The position numbers and the translations under genes were made by a program. 13,250 nt of DNA from contig JAGCSS010000306.1 of NCBI GenBank assembly GCA_017964055.1, forward strand, positions 1 through 13,250, read 5' to 3'. Shown here in pieces: positions 1 through 5,681 of this stretch. Source of the stretch: Lachnospiraceae bacterium. Lineage in GTDB: Bacteria; Bacillota; Clostridia; Lachnospirales; Lachnospiraceae. The stretch's first letter is position 1, and the number at the start of each line of letters is the position of its first letter. Below the pieces are notes generated by a model that was not told the DNA's origin, did no database searches, and was given only the letters and a program-made list of their open reading frames with translations.

Positions 1-524
1 ACGTCAGCAGCGAGAAAGCTCTCGTCGCTGTAGGTGATCAGTATCCTGTGAGGCTCGTCGTACATACGGTAAGTGATGCCGCAGTTCTCGAGATACGTGA
101 TCTCGATGTAGGGCATACCATCGGCGCCCAAGATGACCACGGGAGCCTTTGACTCGGCAGGCACATCGTTGACCGTATAAGCGCTCTGTCCGGGCGTAAA
201 ATGAAATACCTCGGTCGGCGTGGTGTAGATCATCAGGTTCTCTTCGGGAACCCAGAAAAATCTGTGAATGTACATGGCCGCAACCGTTTCCAGATCGATG
301 TACGCGGTGTCATGCTGCCAGAGAGCGGTCTTAGAGTAAACCTTCTCATCGATGATGATCATGGCCTCACCGTCCGCGACATTGTAAAAATCCGGCAGGG
401 GCATAACAACCTCGCTCGGCGCATGGCTTTCCTGGAAACTCTTATATAATGTGAATCCGATCGCGGCTGCCGCACCGATCACGATGATCACTGCCGCGAG
501 GACTCCGATAAGCTTTATCTTCAT
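1..524 (-). CDS. Membrane-anchored extracytoplasmic protein, N-terminal part (C-terminus outside window)
   Basis: The frame is open from an ATG at 524 to the window edge, giving about 174 residues without a stop. Residues 5-27 are a hydrophobic stretch after a short basic start (MKIKLIG), fitting a signal anchor or uncleaved signal peptide. The rest is a soluble, probably extracytoplasmic domain rich in beta-type segments, with motifs such as DEKVYSKTALW, FFWVPEENLMIYTT and EITYLENCGITYRMYD. This pattern resembles the copper-amine-oxidase-N-like or stalk domain found at the start of many clostridial cell-wall proteins. From memory it is also like the N-terminal part of Lachnospiraceae family-18 glycosyl hydrolases (spore or wall hydrolases), but the catalytic part is not in the window, so the enzyme assignment is only a guess. 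The SD is weak (GGGA, about 8 nt before ATG). It has its own likely promoter at 617-645. Confidence 0.6.
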   Translation of the reverse strand, partial: MKIKLIGVLAAVIIVIGAAAAIGFTLYKSFQESHAPSEVVMPLPDFYNVADGEAMIIIDEKVYSKTALWQHDTAYIDLETVAAMYIHRFFWVPEENLMIYTTPTEVFHFTPGQSAYTVNDVPAESKAPVVILGADGMPYIEITYLENCGITYRMYDEPHRILITYSDESFLAAD

Positions 525-588
525 GTCAGATCCCGAAAATGACATCCGTTGGTATTTAGCATCGGTCTGCTACGGACGCATAAAAAGT

Positions 589-617
589 TAAGCGCAGCCT
601 TCAAAAGACTGCGCTTA
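589..617 (-). terminator. Intrinsic terminator downstream of the kinase gene
   Basis: A perfect 9-bp inverted repeat (589-597 with 609-617) encloses an 11-base loop. Read on the minus strand it is followed by AACTTTTTATG, a T-rich tail. The plus-strand side also has TTTT, so it may work both ways. It is the only convincing terminator between the kinase stop at 826 and the next gene on the same strand. The 200 bases between 626 and 825 hold no gene I can support. Confidence 0.55.
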
Positions 618-645
618 TTTTAGCATTTTCCATGAGTGTTCGCAA
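617..645 (-). promoter_or_regulatory. SigA-type promoter for the gene starting at 524
   Basis: On the minus strand, TTGCGA (640-645) is separated by 17 bases from TAAAAT (617-622), and TG one base before the -10 makes it an extended -10. The predicted transcript start is near 610, leaving a leader of about 85 bases. The -10 overlaps the base of the hairpin at 589-617. Confidence 0.5.
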
Positions 646-825
646 GCATTATACAACTTTTATTATGCCTGTTCTTACGGTCCGCCGTGAGGATCCGGTG
701 CCGGAAGCACACCGCTGTCTGATAAAACGTTTTGTCGTGATAAGAGGTAGCGTCTGCAATGCCGTGTGATATATTATTTCCTTACCGCGATATGCTCCCT
801 GTATCCTCAGAATAATCTGACAGGA

Positions 826-2175
826 TTATCTTATTGCTCTTTCGAGTATTTTTTGTGTTTGTCTGCCCGGATGAAGCGGGTCGGGCTCAAACGGGAACGG
901 CAGCATCCGTCCCCCGACGCCTTCTATGTCCTTCATAAGGCCCGCGTCGGCAGGATTGATCAGCAAAACCGCTCCAGAGTCCTCACCGTTTTCTCCGGCA
1001 GCATTAAGTATTTCGGCGATCTCCGCCAAACTCTCACGTTCTTTTGCGCGCCAGGGTGCGGCGCCTGCGACCGCTATCCGGATATCGCAGCGTGAAAGCG
1101 TCTGTTCCGCTTTTTTAACATTGCATCCGAGATCGAAGACCACGGCGTCGAATAAGCTCTCATCCGCGGTCCGCGCGCCGTAAGCAAAGCCTGCGGTCAG
1201 GTAAGTGACACCGTTTTTACTGGCCGGCTCCTTACCCTCACCGCTCTCCCGCAAAAGCGCGGGCAGCTTTGACAAATCGTCGCGGTCGCTCCTTTCCGTC
1301 AGGCAGACCTCCCAGCCGCGGACATCCGCCAGACAGTTCGCCAGAGCCAGGGCGATGTGGGTCGTACCGCAGCGCGGCCCGAGCCCGACAACGCCTATCT
1401 TTAAGCCTCCGGCAGGGGTTCTCCTTCCGGATCTCCCCTTGGCTTTTTTCTCATCAGTTTCCGTCCTTCTGTGTTTGTTGAGCATTTTCAGCATGGTTTC
1501 GGCCGATGAGACTCTCCTCCACGGCTTTCTTTCGCAGCAGCGGGACGAGATCCTTGAAAACCCGGCCTTTGCGGCTCTTCCGGCACTGCTGTGCGCGGAC
1601 ATGAAATCGAGCAGCTTCCCCAATGCGTAGACATCTGTCCCGCAGGACGCATCAAGTGCAGCCTCCTGCTCGGGCGCGGCATACCCCCTGCTCATGGAAT
1701 CGCAGCTCCGGCTCTTTGTCAGCCTTACGGCGCTGCCGAAATCGATGAGGCGGGCTCGGCCTCCCGAGATGATAATATTTTCGGGTTTGATGTCCAGATG
1801 AAGTACCGCAGGCACCAGGCCATGCAGGTATCGGATTATAGAACAGATCTGTGTGATGAAGTCGATGACTTCGGATGACGACAGCAGCCTGTGAGTACAG
1901 AGCCGTGCCAGAGATTCTCCCTCGAAATACTCTTCGACGATGCAATAATACCCGTCTTCTTCAAAAACGTCGTAAACTTTGGGAACATCGGGATGATCGA
2001 GATTGTTAAGAATGTCGGCTTCCCGGGATGTGCCGCCCTGGCGGGCAAGGTCCTTTGGGATGCCTTTGATGATCCTTTTGGCACCGAGAGAAATGTGCTC
2101 CGCGAGCCATACGGTGCTCTGCGGATGTAAACTCAGTGCGGAAATGATTTTGTATCTGTCTATGTCAGAATCAAC
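826..2175 (-). CDS. Ser/Thr protein kinase fused to a ParA/CpaE-like P-loop domain; start codon unclear
   Basis: The frame is open from a TAG at 2188-2190 to the TAA at 826, up to about 449 residues. Numbering from codon 2175, the kinase domain covers about 7-235: candidate VAIK-type Lys37 (RIIKGI), helix-C Glu52, catalytic loop HLDIKPEN (126-133), DFG (145-147), then an APE-like AAPEQ and a DVYALG segment. The Gly-rich loop is degenerate (LSLHPQST where LGxGxxGx is expected). A basic linker (about 238-255) leads to a second domain from about 258. It starts with a deviant P-loop, GLGPRCGTTH (264-273), followed by FDAVVFDLG (Walker-B-like), as in ParA/MinD/CpaE/TadZ proteins. The frame contains no ATG, GTG or TTG between 2187 and the GTG at 1815, which lies inside the kinase domain. 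A strong SD (AAAGGAGG, 2177-2184) sits directly upstream, so translation probably begins at 2163-2175 with a non-standard codon, or one base has been lost. Annotation from 1815 would miss the N-lobe. Confidence 0.75.
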   Translation of the reverse strand, partial: VDSDIDRYKIISALSLHPQSTVWLAEHISLGAKRIIKGIPKDLARQGGTSREADILNNLDHPDVPKVYDVFEEDGYYCIVEEYFEGESLARLCTHRLLSSSEVIDFITQICSIIRYLHGLVPAVLHLDIKPENIIISGGRARLIDFGSAVRLTKSRSCDSMSRGYAAPEQEAALDASCGTDVYALGKLLDFMSAHSSAGRAAKAGFSRISSRCCERKPWRRVSSAETMLKMLNKHRRTETDEKKAKGRSGRRTPAGGLKIGVVGLGPRCGTTHIALALANCLADVRGWEVCLTERSDRDDLSKLPALLRESGEGKEPASKNGVTYLTAGFAYGARTADESLFDAVVFDLGCNVKKAEQTLSRCDIRIAVAGAAPWRAKERESLAEIAEILNAAGENGEDSGAVLLINPADAGLMKDIEGVGGRMLPFPFEPDPLHPGRQTQKILERAIR

Positions 2176-2176
2176 T

Positions 2177-2184
2177 CCTCCTTT
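2177..2184 (-). promoter_or_regulatory. Strong SD before the kinase frame, without a matching start codon
   Basis: The minus strand reads AAAGGAGGAGTTGATTCTG. The TTG at 2174 and the CTG at 2168 are out of the kinase frame and reach TAG after four and two codons. In frame there are only GTT (2175), GAT, TCT, GAC and ATA (2163). The SD shows that translation was meant to start here. Confidence 0.7.
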
Positions 2185-2219
2185 CTTCTAAAATTATCCG
2201 AAAGGCGGAAACTGTATAA

Positions 2220-2248
2220 ATAATAGCATCAATAAATACATTTTGCAA
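2220..2248 (-). promoter_or_regulatory. SigA-type promoter for the kinase gene
   Basis: On the minus strand, TTGCAA (2243-2248), a 17-base spacer and TATTAT (2220-2225). The predicted start near 2213 gives a leader of roughly 38 bases ending in the SD at 2177-2184. It points away from the mecA promoter. Confidence 0.65.
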
Positions 2249-2314
2249 GTACTGTTTCGATTTTTTCACCAAATAATACAGAAAATTTTAATACTTTCCT
2301 AACCCTTTTTTACG

Positions 2315-2343
2315 TTGACTTCCGAGGGCAAAGTGGATATACT
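2315..2343 (+). promoter_or_regulatory. SigA-type promoter for mecA
   Basis: TTGACT (2315-2320), a 17-base spacer and TATACT (2338-2343) closely match the SigA consensus. The predicted start near 2350 gives a leader of about 68 bases, with no hairpin I can see, before the SD GAAAGGGGGG (2401-2410). Confidence 0.75.
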
Positions 2344-2417
2344 TTACCTACATTATAACTTATGTTTTTTGTCTTTTATGCCGATATATATTTACACACA
2401 GAAAGGGGGGTTTTGCC

Positions 2418-3200
2418 GTGAAGATTGAGAAAATCAGTGAGAACCAGATCAGATGCACCTTGAACAGCAAGGATCTTTCAGACCGTGAGTTACGCCTCAG
2501 TGAGCTGGCCTACGGCAGCGACAAAGCCAATGCCCTGTTCCATGATATGATCAGGCAGGCTTCGCAGGAGTGCAATTTCGAGCCGGATGACCAGCCTCTT
2601 ATGATCGAGGCCATCCCGGTTTCGTCGGACTGCCTTGTGCTCCTTGTGACCAAGTGCCAGGACGCGGATGAGCTCGATACCAGATTTTCGAATTTCACCT
2701 CCGCTCCCGCGGGTGAGGAGGAGGATGTTTATCCCGTCGAGCCCGAGGATAAGCCCTGCGCGGACGAGATACTCAACTGCTTCGACCATCTTACCGACAT
2801 CCTCGGCGAGTCGCTCTCGAATAAGCTCCTCGGCGAACAGAATACCGCCGATAAGAGTATCCGTACCGGTGACGAGCTCCCGGACGGTAAGGCACCTCTG
2901 ATCAGGAACCTGAGCAAGACCTACCGCTTCGCCACTCTCGATGAGGTGATCACCGCGGCCAAGGTCATCAACGGTTTCTATCACGGTGAGAATACACTGT
3001 ATAAGGATCCTTCGGATAACTCATATTATCTGGTCGTTAACCTTTCCGAGCACACCGCCGGAGAGTTCAACAAGGTCTGCAACATCCTCTCCGAATACGG
3101 ACGGACCTGCCGCATGACAGCGATGGGCATCATCCATTTCGAGGAACACTTCGATATCATAGTCAGGAACAAGGCTACTCAGGTATTGTCAAAAATGTAA
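2418..3200 (+). CDS. mecA: MecA-family adaptor protein (ClpC adaptor type)
   Basis: The product is 260 residues. It starts at a GTG 7 bases after a G-rich SD (AAAGGGGGG); no better start lies upstream. The N-terminal domain (about 1-92) has the family pattern MKIEKISENQIRCTLNSKDL, followed by the ELAYGSDKANALFHDMI segment, which binds substrates in known MecA proteins. An acidic, Pro-rich linker (about 93-165) follows. The C-terminal domain (about 168-258, from TYRFATLDEVITAAKVI to HFEEHFDIIVRNKA) is the part that contacts ClpC and drives its assembly in Bacillus. The family directs selected proteins to ClpC-ClpP in the cytoplasm; in B. subtilis the target is ComK. No competence gene is in the window, so the target here is unknown. 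It is a single-gene unit with its own promoter and terminator. Confidence 0.9.
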   Translation: MKIEKISENQIRCTLNSKDLSDRELRLSELAYGSDKANALFHDMIRQASQECNFEPDDQPLMIEAIPVSSDCLVLLVTKCQDADELDTRFSNFTSAPAGEEEDVYPVEPEDKPCADEILNCFDHLTDILGESLSNKLLGEQNTADKSIRTGDELPDGKAPLIRNLSKTYRFATLDEVITAAKVINGFYHGENTLYKDPSDNSYYLVVNLSEHTAGEFNKVCNILSEYGRTCRMTAMGIIHFEEHFDIIVRNKATQVLSKM

Positions 3201-3211
3201 GTTAAATAAAT

Positions 3212-3239
3212 AAGCCCCTGCCGCACGGCAGGGGCTTTT
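3212..3239. terminator. Bidirectional terminator shared by mecA and the DUF1858 gene
   Basis: An 11-bp perfect stem (3212-3222 with 3227-3237) encloses the loop GCAC. The plus strand continues into TTTT, and the minus strand into TTATTTATTTA. It lies between two convergent genes that end at 3200 and 3246. Confidence 0.9.
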
Positions 3240-3245
3240 GTGTTC

Positions 3246-3449
3246 TCAGTGAGTCTCGAGGAAGCGATTGATCTGCTCCATCAGCGCATCAGGATCAAGT
3301 CCGTGTACGGCTGCGGCATCTTCAATACTCTCGGCCTGGGATGCGGGGCATCCGAGGCAGTGCATTCCTGCGCTCATAAGAATGGGAGCAACATCAGGGC
3401 ATAACCTGAGGAGCTCGCCTATGGTGATCTCTTTTGATACTCTTTCCAT
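3246..3449 (-). CDS. DUF1858 domain protein (hybrid-cluster-associated redox disulfide type)
   Basis: The product is 67 residues, from an ATG preceded by GGAGG at 6 bases. It matches the small DUF1858 family: [19 protein letters not shown], then [11 protein letters not shown] with a CxxC pair at about residues 31-34, then a helical tail. Relatives are thought to act as small redox or metal-linked proteins, often near hybrid-cluster protein or other Fe-S genes, but no reaction has been firmly assigned. It is a single-gene unit with a near-consensus promoter. It is divergent from the ferredoxin gene, which fits a redox role, although shared regulation is only an inference. Confidence 0.85.
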   Translation of the reverse strand: MERVSKEITIGELLRLCPDVAPILMSAGMHCLGCPASQAESIEDAAAVHGLDPDALMEQINRFLETH

Positions 3450-3489
3450 GATATACCTCCGATAGCTATGTTTTCTTCAGCTGAGTTAG

Positions 3490-3518
3490 ATTATACGAAC
3501 ACTCCTTATCACAGTCAA
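3490..3518 (-). promoter_or_regulatory. SigA promoter for the DUF1858 gene
   Basis: On the minus strand, TTGACT (3513-3518), a 17-base spacer and a perfect TATAAT (3490-3495). The predicted start near 3483 gives a leader of about 34 bases. This is one of the best promoter matches in the window. Confidence 0.85.
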
Positions 3519-3550
3519 GTTAAGAAATTATAAAAAAGTACCCCAAACCC

Positions 3551-3579
3551 TTGTATTTTTCGGATTTTTGTTTTATCAT
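3551..3579 (+). promoter_or_regulatory. SigA-type promoter for the ferredoxin gene
   Basis: TTGTAT (3551-3556), a 17-base spacer and TATCAT (3574-3579). The predicted start near 3586 falls exactly at the beginning of the structured leader at 3588-3643. Confidence 0.6.
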
Positions 3580-3587
3580 CAACCCAT

Positions 3588-3643
3588 GACCGATGTTCAG
3601 GTATCGCATCGGTCTGGCGAGAATTTCGCAGTATTACGATACC
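3588..3643 (+). promoter_or_regulatory. Structured 5' leader of the ferredoxin mRNA: candidate H-type pseudoknot
   Basis: Stem 1 is 8 perfect base pairs (3588-3595 with 3607-3614). Its 11-base loop contains GGTATCG (3600-3606), which pairs perfectly over 7 bp with CGATACC (3637-3643). The two stems abut with no base between 3606 and 3607, so they could stack coaxially. Loop 1 is 4 bases (3596-3599). The long loop (3615-3636) holds a further 4-bp hairpin (3617-3620 with 3626-3629). The SD begins 8 bases downstream (3651). The structure could be a riboswitch, a protein-binding leader or a 5' stabiliser. I do not recognise it as a known class. Confidence 0.55.
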
Positions 3644-3665
3644 GTATTTGAAAGGAGTGATTATT

Positions 3666-3836
3666 ATGGCTTACAAGATCACAGATGCTTGTGTAAGTTG
3701 CGGCGCTTGCGCTGAGGCATGTCCCGCAGGTGCTATCAAAGAGGGTGCTACTCAGTATGAGATCGACGCGGACGCATGTCTTGAGTGCGGTTCTTGCGCA
3801 GCTACCTGCCCCAACGAGGCTATTGTTGAGGAATAA
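3666..3836 (+). CDS. 2[4Fe-4S] ferredoxin, clostridial type
   Basis: The product is 56 residues. The chosen start is the ATG at 3666, 8 bases after AAAGGAG (3651-3657). A TTG at 3648 lies upstream of that SD and would add residues not found in the family. Two CxxCxxCxxxCP motifs (CVSCGACAEACP and CLECGSCAATCP), each followed by a short NEAI or AGAI segment, bind two [4Fe-4S] clusters. The length and spacing are typical of low-potential clostridial ferredoxins, which carry electrons between pyruvate:ferredoxin oxidoreductase, hydrogenase, Rnf and similar enzymes in the cytoplasm. It stands alone with its own promoter, structured leader and terminator, as expected of a highly expressed gene. 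Confidence 0.93.
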   Translation: MAYKITDACVSCGACAEACPAGAIKEGATQYEIDADACLECGSCAATCPNEAIVEE

Positions 3837-3853
3837 TACACAGCTATAGGAAA

Positions 3854-3886
3854 TGGGTCTCCGTTTTTCGGAGACCCACTTTTTTA
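3854..3886 (+). terminator. Intrinsic terminator of the ferredoxin gene
   Basis: A perfect 10-bp stem (3854-3863 with 3869-3878) encloses a five-T loop and is followed by CTTTTTTATT. The tail overlaps the last codon of dnaB, which is convergent. On the minus strand the tail is poor (ATTTCC), so dnaB termination there is less sure. Confidence 0.9.
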
Positions 3887-5221
3887 TTCTCTCGCTAAAT
3901 TCTTAAATCTCGTGTATTCAAGCTGCGCGGCGAGCTCCACCGTTCCGGTAGGGCCGTTACGCTGCTTGCCTATGATCACTTCCGCTATGCCCTTTTTCTC
4001 CGAGTCATGGTTATAATACTCGTCACGGTAAATGAACATAACCACATCCGCATCCTGCTCTATCGCTCCCGATTCACGCAGGTCCGAGAGCATCGGGCGC
4101 TTGTCGGGACGTCCCTCGACCGCACGCGAAAGCTGCGAAAGCGCGAGCACAGGACAGTTGATCTCACGCGCGATGGCCTTTAACGAACGCGATATCTCGG
4201 ATATCTCCTGCTGCCTCGACTCCGACGCCTTTCCGGTAGTGGCGGTCATCAGCTGCAGATAGTCTATGATGATCAGCCCGAGTCCGTGCTCCAGCTTTAA
4301 CTTCCTGCACTTTGAACGCAGCTCCGATACCGATATCGACGGAGTATCGTCTATAAAAAGCGTCGAACCGCTGAGCTTTCTCGCGCTGTCCGTGATCGCG
4401 GTCCAGTCCTGGTCGCTCAGCTGACCCGTACGAATCGCCTGCGCCTGTACCTGGGAATCCATCGAAATGAGACGGTTTACGAGCTGTACCTTCGACATTT
4501 CCAGGCTGAAGAAAGCGGTAGGCACGCGGAGCTTTGTTACCGCATGCTCGGCGATATTGAGCGCGAGCGCCGTCTTTCCCATGGAAGGACGCGCAGCGAG
4601 CAGTATCAGGTCCGAATTCTGCAGACCGGCGAGCTTATAGTCGAGCTCGAAAAAGCCTGTCGCCACACCGGTAACGCTCCCCTTGCTCTTAGATGCCGCT
4701 TCGATGTTGTCGATGGCTCTCAGGACCACATCCCTGATGTTCTCGAACTCCGAAGTGCGTCTGTTCTGCGATATCTCGAATACCTGCTTCTCGCTCGAAT
4801 CAAGGACCGAATCGAGGTCCTCTCGGTCAAGATAGCACTGGTTCTCTATTTTTTCCGCAGCGGCTATCAGACGTCTCTTGATCGCCTTTTCCTTAACGAT
4901 GTCGGCGTAGTGCCGGACGTTGGCCGCAGTGGGCACCGACCGTGCGATCTGGCTGATGAAGCTCAGGCTGCTCATGTCCTGCGGAACATCCTTTGTTTTG
5001 AGACGGTCCTGCAGGGTAACGATGTCGACGACCTTACCCTCGTTGGTCAGCTCGAGTATCGTCGAATAGAGGATCGCGAATTTCTGCTGGTAGAAATCCT
5101 CGGGCAGGAGGATCTCAGAAGCCGACTGAATGGCCTCCCTGCTCATTATCATGGCGCCGAGCACTGCCTGTTCGGCCTCGGCGCTGTAAGGCATCACTCT
5201 TCTGATTATTGCTTCTTCCAA
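3884..5221 (-). CDS. dnaB: Replicative DNA helicase DnaB
   Basis: The product is 445 residues, the usual length. The start is a TTG at 5221, 7 bases after AGAGG; the first residues MEEAIIRRVMPYS agree with family N-termini, while the GTG and ATG at codons 9-10 lack an SD. The N-terminal domain (about 12-115, EAEQAVLGAM...) binds primase. The RecA-like C-terminal domain has Walker A ARPSMGKTAL (210-219), Walker B LIIIDYLQLM (Asp320), LALSQLSRAVE (359-369) and the family motif SDLRESGAIEQDADVV. It forms the hexameric ring that unwinds DNA at the fork, using ATP. It is called dnaC in Bacillus. It is last in gdpP-rplI-dnaB, 13 bases after the rplI stop. No intein or frameshift is seen. Confidence 0.97.
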   Translation of the reverse strand: MEEAIIRRVMPYSAEAEQAVLGAMIMSREAIQSASEILLPEDFYQQKFAILYSTILELTNEGKVVDIVTLQDRLKTKDVPQDMSSLSFISQIARSVPTAANVRHYADIVKEKAIKRRLIAAAEKIENQCYLDREDLDSVLDSSEKQVFEISQNRRTSEFENIRDVVLRAIDNIEAASKSKGSVTGVATGFFELDYKLAGLQNSDLILLAARPSMGKTALALNIAEHAVTKLRVPTAFFSLEMSKVQLVNRLISMDSQVQAQAIRTGQLSDQDWTAITDSARKLSGSTLFIDDTPSISVSELRSKCRKLKLEHGLGLIIIDYLQLMTATTGKASESRQQEISEISRSLKAIAREINCPVLALSQLSRAVEGRPDKRPMLSDLRESGAIEQDADVVMFIYRDEYYNHDSEKKGIAEVIIGKQRNGPTGTVELAAQLEYTRFKNLARE

Positions 5222-5234
5222 AACGTTACCTCTT

Positions 5235-5681
5235 TCATACGGTCTTTACATTGACCTTCATCTCCGCGGTAACCTTGGGATGAAGCTTTATTCCTACCGT
5301 GTAGCTGCCCGCGTTCTTGATCGGATCCGCGAGCACGAGCTTTTTCTTATCGATGTCAAAGCCGAGCTGCTCCTCGATGGCCGCCGCGATCTCCTTCGCA
5401 GTTACGGAACCGAAGGTCCTGCCGCCCTCGCCGCCCTTGATCTCAAGGGTAACGGACTTTGCCTCAAGCTTCTTTCCGAACTCGACAGCCTCCTCGTAGA
5501 TGGCCTTCTGGCGGGCCTCCTCCTCTGCCTTCTGGATCGCGAGCTCTTTTAAGTTTTTCTCGGTAGCTTCAAGGCCGAGCTTTTTGGGCAGTATAAAATT
5601 CCTCGCGTACCCGTCGCTCACCTTGACCACATCGCCTTTCTTTCCAAGGCTTTTTACATCTTCAAGTAAAATGACCTGCAT
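5235..5681 (-). CDS. rplI: 50S ribosomal protein L9
   Basis: The product is 148 residues, the normal length. The N-terminal globular domain begins MQVILLEDVKSLGKKGDVV and includes DGYARNFILPKKLG, the conserved 23S rRNA contact region. A long charged helix follows (about 42-75), then the C-terminal domain with GGRTFGSVTAKEIAAAI. L9 binds at the base of the L1 stalk and affects reading-frame maintenance. The ATG shares one base with the gdpP stop (TAATG at 5683-5679), so translation is probably coupled to gdpP. Confidence 0.97.
   Translation of the reverse strand: MQVILLEDVKSLGKKGDVVKVSDGYARNFILPKKLGLEATEKNLKELAIQKAEEEARQKAIYEEAVEFGKKLEAKSVTLEIKGGEGGRTFGSVTAKEIAAAIEEQLGFDIDKKKLVLADPIKNAGSYTVGIKLHPKVTAEMKVNVKTV

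Noticed and set aside
648..653. TATAAT on the minus strand as a promoter
   Set aside because: No -35 at a suitable distance, and the extended -10 at 617-622 with its -35 is a better fit.
632..769. 45-codon plus-strand frame starting ATG in the gap between the kinase and the left-end gene
   Set aside because: No SD, no promoter in that direction, and no recognisable composition or motif.
812..829. 6-bp inverted repeat over the kinase stop codon as a terminator
   Set aside because: The stem is short and AT-rich, without a T-tail on the minus strand.
1836..2084. Other minus-strand frames across the kinase N-lobe, at first suggesting a frameshifted kinase
   Set aside because: Translating the 826 frame upward shows the N-lobe continues uninterrupted to 2187, so there is no internal frameshift; only the start codon is missing.
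3648..3665. Upstream TTG start for the ferredoxin
   Set aside because: It lies before the SD at 3651-3657 and adds residues not seen in the family.
4544..5254. 236-codon open frame on the plus strand
   Set aside because: Complement of dnaB, with no recognisable domain or SD.
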